From contig OZ007506.1 of NCBI GenBank assembly GCA_963931865.1, forward strand, positions 2,124,531 through 2,188,530: DNA of 64,000 bases, read 5' to 3'. Below the pieces are notes generated by a model, which saw only the letters and a list, made by a program, of their open reading frames with translations, did not search any database and was not told where the DNA came from. Shown piece after piece: positions 14,201 through 25,200 of the stretch. A program made the translations under genes and the position numbers. This DNA comes from Axinella damicornis. Taxonomy: Eukaryota; Porifera; Demospongiae; Axinellida; Axinellidae. The first letter of the stretch is position 1. The number at the start of each line of letters is the position of its first letter.

Positions 14201-15010
14201 AACTACTTACCACAAACGGTGTCATTTCACGCTGTCCTCCGGTTTATTCTCTCCATTTTCACTCAGTCTGACCTAGCTATCTACCGGATGAGTCGCAAAA
14301 AACACGGCTAGCTAGCTAAAGCACGAACTAAACGCGTCCAGCTACTTAACAATGGACGACACGTAACACGGATAGTATACGGAAAATAATCACATACCAT
14401 AGCAACGTCAAAAATTGCATTTACACGGAAAGCAGTATTGCGTATTCCGTGCGCGTTTCGAGCTGTATCTCGGCAACTGGATGACCGATCGCTTAGAAAT
14501 TTGCTCTACGGCAAGATGAAAGGTAGCGGTTACCATTTCCGGTGTTAACTCAATTTTTTCAAAATCCGGGAAGTGTCGGGTTTTCGCAAATCCGGTCACA
14601 TATTACAATTAAATTCCAAAATATTTGGGAATTCCCTTGCCGAAATTAGAGACAATATTTCCCATTTGCGTGAAGGGGTGCCGAATAATCAAGGATGCCG
14701 AATTTTTAGAAGATATACGGTACCTTGGCAGCAACTTACCCTCAAGTCCCGTCAAGTTGTGTCCATAAGATTAAGGTCAAAGGGCCATTAGTGTGCAGAA
14801 ACAACATAATTATGTCCAGTTATATTGATATCATTAATGTGTTTACACAGGTTGATTGCCAAGGTGATTATGCAAGAGGCCTTCCCTTCACCAGTACTTA
14901 AAGCCAGAGCGACAGAGAACTTGACCGGTAGAAGTAGGGCAGTAAAGACAGTGATTGAAGAAGAAAGTGGAGAGGACGCATCAGCACAGAATCATAGCCA
15001 TCCCTTATAG
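2..15010 (+). CDS. ATP10: Class V P4-ATPase (ATP10-like phospholipid flippase), 3' portion
   Basis: Membrane ATPase that moves phospholipids between bilayer leaflets. The 5' part lies outside the window. Exons: 2-70, 267-393, 1067-1170, 1414-1494, 2213-2509, 5025-5156, 5440-5565, 5985-6266, 10854-10961, 11196-11383, 14851-15010 (stop TAG). Phases join without a break to give about 557 codons. In order I see [30 protein letters not shown], the P-domain hinge [40 protein letters not shown], then C-terminal membrane segments with [22 protein letters not shown] and [10 protein letters not shown], and a short polar tail. [12 protein letters not shown] and the [20 protein letters not shown] stretch point to class V (ATP10) rather than ATP8/9/11, from remembered family similarity. 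Introns carry minisatellites, a TIR element, an antisense Copia and several MITEs; the exons show no lesion. Confidence 0.9.
611..872. repeat. ~30-bp tandem repeat in ATP10 intron
   Basis: About nine imperfect copies of a unit built on GATCTAACTTTACCGTCC followed by CCTTTACCGCAA. Some units are truncated, for example near 770-780. It fills much of the intron 394-1066. The minus-strand ORF across it is a by-product of the repeat. Confidence 0.85.
1511..2033. repeat. CCACACCCCACCTCTC-type minisatellite in ATP10 intron
   Basis: Irregular pyrimidine/A-rich tandem array in the intron 1495-2212, with alternating CACCTCTCCCACACCC and CACCTCACCTCCCAC units. It gives a long Pro/His/Thr reading frame with no sign of real coding. 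Confidence 0.85.
2108..2208. repeat. (CA)n microsatellite abutting a 3' splice site
   Basis: A near-pure CA run ends directly in the acceptor of the ATP10 exon at 2213 (ACACATACAG). A pyrimidine tract of normal type is absent next to the AG. Confidence 0.9.
2537..4895. mobile_element. TIR element (TAGCC family) swollen by a 34-bp minisatellite
   Basis: The left end TAGCCTTGTTCCCAGGCTC continues TTGTGCAG. It is mirrored by the right end, whose reverse complement reads TAGCCTCGTTCACAGGTTC then TTGTGCAG. Both ends carry TA. Nearly everything between is the 34-bp array, so this looks like a small MITE whose interior expanded by tandem duplication inside the ATP10 intron 2510-5024. Confidence 0.75.
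2577..4872. repeat. 34-bp minisatellite, about 67 copies
   Basis: The unit is CTCCCCTGCACGAGAGCCTG plus GTACACACTGGTAG, with a few recurrent variants (GCATGAG, GGTATC, GTTAGC, GTATAC). One unit near 3978 is shortened. Because 34 is not a multiple of three, all three minus-strand frames read through the array, which explains the overlapping Cys/Gln-rich ORFs there. Confidence 0.95.
5157..5984. other. Two CT-rich ATP10 introns
   Basis: Introns 5157-5439 and 5566-5984 flank the exon at 5440-5565. Both run into long CCCT/CCTT-rich tracts before their acceptors. A G11-14 run lies near 5719. No gene or element was recognised. Confidence 0.6.
6454..6643 (-). repeat. 3' LTR of Copia element
   Basis: A 190-bp repeat matching 10468-10657 with no difference seen by eye. 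It begins and ends with the short inverted repeat TGTTGG/CCAACA. Confidence 0.95.
6644..6658 (-). other. Copia polypurine tract
   Basis: On the minus strand GAGAGTGAGAAGGAG sits directly before the 3' LTR, the expected place for plus-strand priming in reverse transcription. Confidence 0.7.
6657..8787 (-). pseudogene. Copia pol, second fragment: integrase C-terminal part, RT, RNase H
   Basis: The homologous frame starts at the deletion junction near 8785 with PHRFWAEA and runs to the stop at 6657. It holds the end of the integrase region (GYRLYDL), a hinge, the RVT_2 reverse transcriptase ([29 protein letters not shown]) and RNase H with [11 protein letters not shown]. An ATG at 8822 gives a 721-residue ORF, but its first ~30 residues are out-of-frame reading of the upstream integrase and are not a true start. 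In intact relatives this is continuous with the gag-protease-integrase frame. Confidence 0.9.
8662..10395 (-). pseudogene. Copia gag-protease-integrase (truncated)
   Basis: A 577-residue frame from ATG 10395. It has a UBN2-type gag region (residues ~15-190), a zinc knuckle [14 protein letters not shown] (~208), an aspartic protease DSGATCHMC (~285), a pre-integrase zinc-binding region WHRRFGHL...CESCVQGK (~420-465), and the start of the integrase core with its first Asp in IHSDVCG (~483). After SSGRKV (~550) the frame leaves homology; the last ~25 residues are read in the wrong frame across a deletion junction. The second Asp and the Glu of the catalytic triad are absent, so the integrase is predicted dead. 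Confidence 0.9.
10452..10467 (-). other. Copia primer-binding site (initiator Met tRNA, internal)
   Basis: Directly inside the 5' LTR the minus strand reads GGTTATGGGCCCGGAG. It is complementary to the anticodon arm of initiator tRNA-Met (..GGGCCCATAACC..). This matches the half-tRNA priming known for Drosophila copia rather than priming from a tRNA 3' end. Confidence 0.75.
10468..10657 (-). repeat. 5' LTR of Copia element
   Basis: A 190-bp repeat, apparently identical to 6454-6643. On the minus strand it is AT-rich near TTATTCATTATTATG and contains a CACGTG box (GTGCACGTGACC). Confidence 0.95.
11384..12731. other. ATP10 intron, proximal part
   Basis: Non-coding. It holds a long poly-C run (about 11641-11687), an imperfect palindromic dispersed element (12060-12400) and a degenerate TAGCC-type fragment near 12433-12492. 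The minus-strand poly-Gly ORF is the poly-C tract. No exon with family similarity was found. Confidence 0.7.
12060..12400. repeat. Palindromic dispersed repeat, copy 1
   Basis: The arms GATATGAAGCTGGGGATTGC (about 12140) and, inverted, GCAAATCCCAGCTTCATATC (about 12354) flank a centre containing GGCTATAATCCATGG. A clearly related copy lies at 61850-62160. Confidence 0.75.
13198..13779. mobile_element. MITE with TACCGTATTTCCGCG ends
   Basis: Perfect 27-bp TIRs. Internal GGCGTTTATT and GGCGGCCACTAA motifs recur in both orientations near each end. A C24 run sits near 13478. Similar ends are, from memory, widespread in invertebrate genomes. It lies within the larger TIR element and carries no coding potential. 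Confidence 0.8.
13949..14602. mobile_element. MITE with TGTGACCGGATTTGCG ends
   Basis: 39-bp inverted ends (13951-13989 and 14562-14600), each bounded by TA. A TA target duplication suggests a Tc1/mariner-like source. It sits inside the 2-kb element. No ORF of note. Confidence 0.8.
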
Positions 15011-15769
15011 GGTCTAGCTCTGGCAACCATATGCATGCAGGTTTTTATTTATTTTTTATTTCTGCGTTTTAGGAAACAATTCAACATCGTGCTATTATTT
15101 TGGCATTAAGGTGATGCAAGGATTGTTTAAAACACTAAATTTGAAGTGATCATGCAACAGTCAAGGATCTTGCAAATGGAAGTGGTGCTGATGGGATGTG
15201 ATGTAACGTCACATACTGCCATTAGTGAGATCATGCAATGGTAAAGGCAGCTTAGTTAATGCATGTTGCTAGTATGATATAATTATAGGCTTCCATTATA
15301 TAGAATTATTTCGTGGACATATTATTATATAGAATTTCTATAGAAGTTTATGCCTTCACCAATGATTCGGTGTGTGACTTGGATTGTTGCCCTTCCCTCT
15401 GTCATGCTCCACAAAGTTCAAGGTTCAAATCTGGGGACTGGAAATGTGCACATACACGCGTGCACAAGCGGCTCGAGTACTCATCAGAGGAAGATACAAG
15501 ACTACCAAAATCTCCCCTCCCCATAATATTATGTGCATAGCTATTACACAGATGCACAAGGCAGCTTATAGGACGTATACCGATGCTAACCAGCACGATA
15601 AATTCTGATTCAGATCAAGAATGTATTATAGAACAATGCATTAACTGTCAACCTGTTGTCTTCTAAGTCACAGCACACAGAGGTACATCCTTGGAAAGCT
15701 GAATTCGGCAATTCAACTCCTGTACGTTGACTGTAAACTATTCACTGTTTGTTTCCTATTGTTCCTGCT
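15011..15769. other. Convergent intergenic region ATP10 / FTSJ1
   Basis: AT-rich spacer holding both 3' ends. TTTTTATTTATTTTTTATTT at about 15042-15061 could act as a minus-strand AATAAA-type signal, but it lies about 700 bp past the FTSJ1 stop. No further gene was seen. Confidence 0.6.
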
Positions 15770-16190
15770 TCAAAGAAATTCAGATCCTGAACTGTGCAAA
15801 TCTTCATGTGGTTGCAGACTTTGATCCGTCTCCCGGCCACCCCTTGACGCTGCAGTTAATGGATGAGTACCTCTTGGGGTAGCATGTGTGCCCTCTTCTC
15901 TTTTGCTCTCTGCACCTGTAGTTTGTGAATCTCCAATCCGGCAGGATGTATCTAGAAGGTTGGTCTTCTTGAGTTTACAAGCTGTCTCATAGGGAGGGTT
16001 GATAGGAGACTGGATGGGAGCCAGAGGCTCATACGGTTTGTCATCAGTGCCCTGTGACCATGGAAACATGCATACAAACAGGGCATTACGCCATTGTATG
16101 TGTGTGTGTGCACTGTGTGTGTGTGTGTGTGTGCACTGTGTGTGTGTGTGTGTGTGTGCACTGTGTGTGTGTGTGTGTGTGTGTGTGTGC

Positions 16191-16270
<80 letters not shown>

Positions 16271-19200
16271 ATGCTTAGACTCAGTGGTCTCATCGTGTGG
16301 TTATTATAGGTTGATGCAAGGGAGGGAGTGGCATCAGCAGCCATGCCCTCATGTGCAAGACTACTGTCTACTAGCCTTGTTCCTGGCTCCTCCCCAGCTA
16401 TTGTTGCGTACTGTACAGAGAGCAGGGAGAGAGCCAGGAAGACTGGTGTCGTACCGCTCCATGGGGGCCATGTGAGTCCTGCTGTATGCTGCTGATGCCA
16501 CTCCCCCATCCTCCAATCTACGTCATTCACTACAACCTCTACGCTCTTCCTTAATACAAACCAGTGAAGAAGCCAGGCTTAATTGGTTGACGCTCATTAT
16601 TTATGAGAAGTAACAACTAGAGTTGGGAGGTATTAAGGTAATGAGATAATACCGTGGTACAAAACTCAGGCAATAACCGTACCTGGGATTCCAGACCGCT
16701 TGAGGTATACCGAGGACACGATAACTGAGGACACAATAACCGAGCATGCACAGTATAAATTGTCTGATTGTTGGCCCCCAGCATGCACGACTGTTGGCTT
16801 CATGTGTGAACATGCTTTTGCTTAAACCTATGTTAAGATTCATGTTGTGAATATTTTGAATAATACCGAGGTAATCACAATAACAATAACCGAACTGTAA
16901 TACCGTCCAACCCTAGTAACAATTTTGGTCATGCTAAGCATAAGGCTCCTATCTCCCCCCACATACCTGCAAAGGGTAGGTCATGTCAGAGTCGAACCCT
17001 CTGAGATCTCCACAAGCCAAGAACGGGACAATCACTCTGTTGATCCCAGTCAGACTGTTCCAGGCACCTTAATTCAATATGCAGCATGGATAAATCCCCA
17101 AAGAACAGAATGCAGATAGACTTAGTGGATGTATTAGATGCTGAAAGCATGTTCCTGGTCTGGTATTGGTTGAAGCCTACATAATGCATTAAGTGGGTGA
17201 TTTAAATACAGTGAATTCGAACTTGCACCGTGCGGTGCAAGCATGACCAGCCAACACCGTGCAAGATTCTTGCACGATTCTTGCAAGATCGTGCAAGATT
17301 CTTGCAAGACTGAGCACAATTCTTGCACAAGACCGTGCAATATTCTTGCAAGACCAGGCAAGATTGTAGCAAGACCGTGCAAAACGTATTGGTTGAGAGA
17401 CATGCATGTTGCCGCGGTGTACATAATGACCATCAATTGTTGGACTTCACACGGCAGGAGAACTTTTATGACAACGTTTCGATCATCTGTGCTGATCTTC
17501 CTCAGGTCAAGATTCTTGGAAGACCATGCAAGATTCTTGCAAGACCGTGCAAGATTCTTACAAGACCGAGCAAGATTCTTGTGAGTTTCTTTCCAGACCG
17601 TCCAAGATTCTTTCAAGGCCGTGCAAGATTCTTGGAAGATTCTAGCAAGATCGTGCAAGTTTCTTGCAAGATACTTGCAAGACCAACAAGATTCTAGGAC
17701 ACTGCAAGATTCTTGCAGGATTCTTGCAAGGCCGTGCATGATTTGCAGGATTCTTGGAAGATCGTGCAAGCAAGACCGAGCCAAGACCATACAACATTCT
17801 TGCCGGTCCGAGCAAGATTCTAGCTAGACCGTGCAAGATTCTTGCAGGATTCTTGCAAGACCGTGCAAGTTTCTTGCAAGATTTTTGCAAGACCGAGCAC
17901 GATTCTAGCAAGACCGTGTAAGATTTCCTGCAAGATTCTTGTAAGATTCTAGCAAGATCGTGCAAGATTCTTCAAGACCGTGCAAGATTCTTGCAAGACC
18001 GAGCAAGATTCTTGCAAGACCGAGCGAGATTCTTGCAAGACCGAGCGAGATTCTTGCAAGACCGAGCGAGATTCTTGCAAGACCGAGCAAGATTCTAGCA
18101 AGACCGTGCCAGAATCTTGCAAGACTGTACAAGATTCTTCAAGTTACAAGACTGTACAGATTCTTGCAAGACCATGCAAGATTCCTGCAATATTCATGCA
18201 AGACCGAGCAAGATTCTAGCAAGTTTCTAGCAAGATTCTAGCAAGACCGTGCAAGATTCCTGCAAGATTCTTGCACGACCATGCAAGATTCCTGCAAGAT
18301 TCCTGCAAGATTCTAGCAAGACCGTGCAAGATTCCTGCAAGATTCTTGCACGACCATGCAAGATTCCTGCAAGATTCTTGTAAGATTCTAGCAAGATCGT
18401 GCAAGATTCTTCAAGACCGTGCAAGATTCTTGCAAGACTGAGCAAGATTCTAGCAAGACCGTGCAAGATTCTTGCAAGACTGAGCAAGATTCTAGCAAGA
18501 CCGTGCCAGATTCTTGCAAGATTCAAGATTGTGCAAGTTTATTGCGATATTTACAAGGCCGTCCAAGATTCTTCCAAGACTGAGCAAGATTCTAGCAAGA
18601 CCGTGCCAGATTCTTGCAAGATTCAAGATGCATGGTGCAAGTTTATTGCGATATTTACAAGGCCGTCCAAGATTCTTCCAAGACTGAGCAAGATTCTGAC
18701 CGTGCAAGATTATTGCAAGACTGTACAAGATGACTGTACAGATTCTTGCAAGACCATGCAAGATTCCTGCAATATTCATGCAAGACCGAGCAAGATTCTA
18801 GCAAGATTCTTCTAAGATTCTAGCAAGACCGTGCAAGATTCCTGCAAGATTCTTGCACGACCATGCAAGATTCCTGCAAGATTCTTCTAAGATTCTAGCA
18901 AGATCGTGCAAGATTCTTCAAGACCGTGCAAGATTCTTGCAAGATTCAAGATTGTGCAAGTTTCTTGCAATATTTACAAGGCCGTCCAAGATTCTTCCAA
19001 GACTGAGCAAGATTCTGACCGTGCAAGATTCTTGCAAGAGATCCTTGCAAGACTGTACAGATTCTTGCAAGACCATGCAAGATTCCTGCAATATTTATGC
19101 AAGACCGTGCAAGATTCCTGCAAGATTACAGCAAGATTCTAGCAAGACCGTGCAAGATTCCTGCAAGATTCTTGCACGACCATGCAAGATTCCTGCAAGA

Positions 19201-22200
19201 TTCTTGTAAGATTCTAGCAAGATCGTGCAAGATTCTTCAAGACCGTGCAAGATTCTTGCAAGACTGAGCAAGATTCTAGCAAGACCGTGCAAGATTCTTG
19301 CAAGACTGAGCAAGATTCTAGCAAGACCGTGCCAGATTCTTGCAAGATTCAAGATTGTGCAAGTTTATTGCGATATTTACAAGGCCGTCCAAGATTCTTC
19401 CAAGACTGAGCAAGATTCTAGCAAGACCGTGCCAGATTCTTGCAAGATTCAAGATGCATGGTGCAAGTTTATTGCGATATTTACAAGGCCGTCCAAGATT
19501 CTTCCAAGACTGAGCAAGATTCTGACCGTGCAAGATTATTGCAAGACTGTACAAGATGACTGTACAGATTCTTGCAAGACCATGCAAGATTCCTGCAATA
19601 TTCATGCAAGACCGAGCAAGATTCTAGCAAGATTCTTCTAAGATTCTAGCAAGACCGTGCAAGATTCCTGCAAGATTCTTGCACGACCATGCAAGATTCC
19701 TGCAAGATTCTTCTAAGATTCTAGCAAGATCGTGCAAGATTCTAGCAAGACCGTGCCAGATTCTTGCAAGATTCAAGATTGTGCAAGTTTCTTGCAATAT
19801 TTACAAGGCCGTCCAAGATTCTTCCAAGACTGAGCAAGATTCTGACCGTGCAAGATTCTTGCAAGAGATCCTTGCAAGACTGTACAGATTCTTGCAAGAC
19901 CGTGCAAGATTCCTGCAAGATTCTAGCAAGATTCTAGCAAGATTCCTGCAAGATTCTTGCACGACCATGCAAGATTCCTGCAAGATTACAGCAAGATTCT
20001 AGCAAGACCGTGCAAGATTCCTGCAAGATTCTTGCACGACCGTTAAAGATTCTAGCAAGATCGTGCAAGATTTCCTGCAAGATTCTTGTAAGATTCTAGC
20101 AAGATCGTGCAAGATTCTTCAAGACCGTGCAAGATTCTTGCAAGACCGAGCAAGATTCTTGCAAGACCATGCAAGATTCTTGCAAGACTGAGCAAGATTC
20201 TAGCAAGACCATGCCAGATTCTTGCAAGATTCAAGATTGTGCAAGTTTCTTGTAATATTTACAAGGCCGTCCAAGATTCTTCCAAGACTGAGCAAGATTC
20301 TGACCGTGCAAGATTCTTGCAAGACTGTACAAGATTCTTGCAAGATTGTACAGATTCTTGCAAGACCATGCAAGATTCCTGTAATATTCATGCAAGACCG
20401 TGCAAGATTCCTGCAAGATTCTAGCAAGATTCTAGCAAGACCGTGCAAGACCGAGCGAGATACTTGCAAGACCGTGCAAGATTCTAGCAAGACCGTGCCA
20501 GATTCATGCAAGATTCAAGATCATGCAAGTTTCTTGCGATATTTACAAGGCCGGCCATCAAAGATTCTTCCAAGACTGAGCAAGATTCTGACCGTGCAAG
20601 ATTCTTGCAAGACTGTACAGATTCTTGCAAGACCATGCATGCAAGATTTCTGCAAGATTCTAGCAAGACTGTGCAAGATTCCTGCAAGATTCTTGCACAA
20701 CCATGCAAGATCCCTGCAAGATTCTAGCAAGATTCTAGCAAGACCGTGCAAGATTCTTGCAAGACCTAGCGAGATTCTTACAAGACCGTGCAAGATTCTA
20801 GCAAGACCGAGCATGCACGATTCTTGCAAGAGCGAGCATGATTCTTGCAAGATTCTTGCAAGACCATGCAAGAAGACCATGCAAGATTCTTGCAAGATCG
20901 TTAAAGATTCTAGCAAAATCGTGCAAGATTTCCTGCAAGATTCTTGTAAGATTCTAGCAAGATCGTGCAAGATTCTTCAAGACCGTGCAAGATTCTTGCA
21001 AGACCGAGCAAGATTCTTGCAAGACCGAGCGAGATTCTTGCAAGACCGAGCAAGATTCTAGCAAGACCGTGCCAGATTCTTGCAAGATTCAAGATGGTGC
21101 AAGTTTATTGCGATATTTACAAGGCCGTCCAAGATTCTTCCAAGACTGAGCAAGATTCTGACCGTGCAAGATTCTTGCAAGACTGTACAAGATTCTTGCA
21201 AGACTGTACAGATTCTTGCAAGACCATGCAAGATTCTAGCAAGACTCTAGCAAGACTGTGCAAGATTCCTGCAAGATTCTAGCAAGACCGTGCAAGATTC
21301 TTGCAAGACTGAGCGAGATTCTTACAAGACCGTGCAAGATTCTTGCAAGACTGTATACAGATTCTTGCAAGACCATGCAAGATTTCTGCAAGATTCTAGC
21401 AAGATTCTAGCAAGACCATGCAAGATTCCTGCAAGATTCTTGCACGACCATGCAAGATTCTAGCAAGACCGTGCAAGATTCTTGCAAGACCTAGCGAGAT
21501 TCTTGCAAGACCGAGCAAAGATTCTTTCAAGACCGAGCATGATTCTTGCAAGACCGAGCAAGATTCTAGCAAAACCGTGCCAGATTCTTGCAAGATTCAA
21601 GATCATGCAAGTTTCTTGCGATATCTACAAGGCCGTCCAAGATTCTTCCAAGACTGAGCAAGATTCTGACCGTGCAAGATTCTTGCAAGACTGTACAGAT
21701 TCTTGCAAGACCATGCAAGATTCTAGCAAGACTGTGCAAGATTCCTGCAAGATTCTTGCACGACCATGCAAGATTCCTGCAAGATTCTAGCAAGATTCTA
21801 GCAAGACCGTGCAAGATTCTTGCAAGACCGAGCGAGATTCTTACAAGACTGTACAAGATTTTTGCAAGACTGCATGTACAGATTCTTGCAAGACCATGCA
21901 AGATTTCTGCAAGATTCTAGCAAGATTCTAGCAAGACCGTGCAAGATTCTTGCACGACCATGCAAGATTCCTGCAAGATTCTAGCAAGATTCTAGCAAGA
22001 CCGTGCAAGATTCTTGCAAGACCTAGCGAGAATCTTAGTAGACCGTGCAAGATTCTAGCAAGACCGTGCCAGATTCTTGCAAGATTCAAGATCGTGCAAG
22101 ATTCTTGCGATACTTACAAGGCCGTCCGAGATTTTTCCAAGACTGAGTAAGATTCTGACCGTGCAAGATTCTTGCACGACTGTACAAGATTCTTGCAAGA

Positions 22201-25200
22201 CTGTACAGATTCTAGCAAGAGCGTGCAAGATTCCTGTAAGATCCTTGCACGACCATGCAAGATTCCTGCAAGATTCCAGCAAGATTCTAGCAAGACCGTG
22301 CAAGATTCCCGCAAGATTCTTGCACGACCATGCAAGATTCCTGCAAGATTCTAGCAAGACCGTGCAACATATTCTTGCAAGATTCTAGCAAGACCATGCA
22401 AGATTCTTCAAGATTTTGCAAGATTCTTGCAAGACCGAGCATGATTCTTGCAAGACCGAGCGAGATTCTTGAGCAAGATTCTAGCAAGACCGTGCCAGAT
22501 TCTTGCAAGATTCAAGATTGTGCAAGTTTCTTGCGATATTTACAGGTAGTTACTAAAATCCAGAACGGAACGGAACGGAATGGAACGGTTTCGCCTACTA
22601 AAATACGGAACGCACGGAACGGAACGATAGCCAAGCAGTAGCATTTCGCAGCGAAGGCAAAGAGGATGCTTGAAATCATGGTAAGACTTGCTTGTCATAT
22701 TATAAAGCTCACTATTTCATAAGGGCAACGTACCGGTATAATGATTATGAGCTTTTCTTGTCAGGGTTCTGTTGAGAAGAGAAGAGGTATACTTGGCCAA
22801 CCTTGGGTCTCTGCGCAGCTGCGGAGGCTTCTCCGCGCGCGCATACTGACAGCGATCGCGCGCTGGAGAAAGCAAAGGGCTAGCTAGTTAGACTAGCGGA
22901 GGCTCATGGATCACTCTCTCTAGATCTGGGGAGCTCTCTAAAAATTGCCTAATCTTTTCCTCACCATGAACGTCAGCGCATTGCATTGCGCTGTGCCTGT
23001 TGTTCCGTTCCGTGCGTTCCGTATTTTAGTAGGCGGAACTGTTCCATTCCGTTCCGTCCCGTTCCGGATTTTAGTAACCACCTATTTACAAGGCTGTCCA
23101 AGATTCTTCCAAGACCGAGCAAGATTCTGACCGTGCAAGATTCTTGCAAGACCGAGCGAGATTGTTGCAAGACTGAGCAAGATTCTTGCAAGACCGTGCA
23201 AGATTCATGCAAGACCGAGCAAGATTCTAGCAAGACCGTGCCAGATTCTTTCAAGATCGTGCAAGATTCTTGCAAGACTGAGCATGATTCTTGCAAGACC
23301 GAGCATGATTCTTGCAAGACCGAGCGAGATTCTTGCAAGACCATGCAAGATTCCTGCAATATTCATGCAAGACCGAGCAAGATTCTAGCAAGATTCTTGC
23401 AAGACCGTGCAAGATTCCTGCAAGATTCTAGCAAGATTCTAGCAAGAACGTGCAAGATTCTTGCAAGACCGAGCTAATTCTCTCAGGATTCTTGCAAGAC
23501 GATATTCTTGCATGACCCAGCAAGATTCTTGCAAGACCATGCAAGCCGAGCAAGATTCTTGCAAGACTGTGCAAGTAACATCGTTGCAAGACTGAGCAAG
23601 ATTCTAGCAAGACCGTGCCAGATTCTTGCAAGATTCTTGCAAGATCGTGCAAGTTTCTTGCAAGATACTTGCAAGGCCGTCCAAGATTCTTGAATGAGCA
23701 AGATTCTAGTAAGACCATGCAAGATTCTTTCAGGATTCTTTCACATGATTCTTGCAAGACCGTAGCAAGACCGCGGGCACGATTCTTGCAAGACCGTGCA
23801 AGATTGCAAGTCCGAGCCAGATTTCTAGCAAGACCGTGCAAGATTCTTTTAAGATCGTGCAAGATTCATGCAAGACTATGCAAGATTCTTGCATGAACGT
23901 GTGCTATTGCAGCTGCTTGTACATGTGTGGTAGTACTCCTTACGACTCACCATAATTGTGATCCAGGAGGGGGTTGGCCATTGTAGGGATGTAACCAGGC
24001 GGAGGTTTGTAGTTCTGGCACACAACAAACGCCTCTGGAGATTAGATGAAGGATCAAGACGAGTTAGCTACTAGGCATACATACCTATACATGTAACAGT
24101 ACAGTGTAATGTGCAGTCTCACTTGTACTAGTGGTTGACTAGTCAGTCAATAGCTACAGTCTGTACTGCACAGTACTGCAAGAAGAGAGAGGCTGGGAAT
24201 GAGGCTGGGGGAGTCCTCGGAATTATGCTGCATGGGGAGAGGCTGGGGGAGTACTGGGAATGTGGGTGGGGACTCCTGGGAGTTATGCTGGGGAGAGGCT
24301 GGAAATGAGGCTGGGGGAGTCCTGGAAATGAGGCTGGGGGAGTCCTGGAAATTATGCTGGGGGATGCTCAGTCCATAGATCCTTCCTTGTAGGCTGGTAC
24401 ATTCCAGACTTGCACGTATAATTATAGCACGAAAGGTTTGCCATACCTATGCTGGAGTTTCTGCTGCTGCGTGGTTTACAGCAGGTGACCTTCCCAAAGA
24501 AGATCTTCAGCTGAGAGTAGAGTAGCTGCACATCCTTGCCACGGAAGATCTTGGCAACAAAGTTCCCACCCTCCCTCAGGACATGGGTGGTGATGTTCAG
24601 CGCCTGTGAAGTATTGAGAGCAAAGAGGGTATAATACTCAGGGTATGATGGGAATTAAACAGCGGTCTTTTCCCCCTGGCCAGGAACGGAAGGGAACATT
24701 CAACCCTCCGTGACTCTTACCATCTAGAATCTTAAGTTGCACAGGGGCAATCTGCCTAACGTGAAGTCCAGACAAGTGAGAGGCCTTACTTAACATATCA
24801 GGCAATCTACCAGCATGTACCGATATTCTGCAGGTATATTCATTGATTTACTAGCATGACTTGCTAGCCACATTCTGAATGGAAATCATTGTTCTCTAAG
24901 GTCTCATTGGGCTCCGCAGCTATATGTCTCCTCTCTACCCTTGATGTCATTACATAAGTGACCAGAAAATTGGGCCGAAAAATTAACGGCATGTCATTCT
25001 TCACCTCTCGAAAAAGATTACAAACTGTAAGGTCTTTAGAAACATAATATACAAAGCACTCCACAGTGTCTGTGCACGCCATTCCAAGATCATTGCAAGC
25101 TCATATTATCGAGGAGGAATAAAAGGAGGAGAAGGAATAGGAGAAGGAGCTTGAAACAATTTGGGGACAGTACGAATGTGCAATGGGATAGCTAACAAAC

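Larger units (their letters stand above)
12732..14722. mobile_element. 2-kb TIR element with 27-bp perfect ends
   Basis: The left end TACCGTATATCTTCT at 12732 and its inverted copy ending at 14722 match perfectly over 27 bp, and both carry TA at the border. No transposase frame is visible. Two other TIR elements (13198-13779 and 13949-14602) lie inside, so this is a non-autonomous or decayed element with guests. Confidence 0.8.
17256..23899. repeat. 21-bp dyad-symmetric minisatellite, FTSJ1 intron
   Basis: About 300 degenerate units combining GCAAGATTCTTGC and TCTTGCAAGA, both near-perfect or perfect palindromes, with linkers ACCGT/ACCGAGC. The period is 21, a multiple of three, so long frames on both strands read as seven-residue repeats ([21 protein letters not shown]). 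These are not genes. The array is broken by a unique island at about 17385-17510 and by a TIR element at 22545-23082. Confidence 0.92.

Noticed and set aside
17134..23900. Many heptad-repeat ORFs ([21 protein letters not shown]) that might suggest a coiled-coil or repeat protein
   Set aside because: The 21-bp period opens frames on both strands; no start, splice or unique domain, and it lies inside an FTSJ1 intron.
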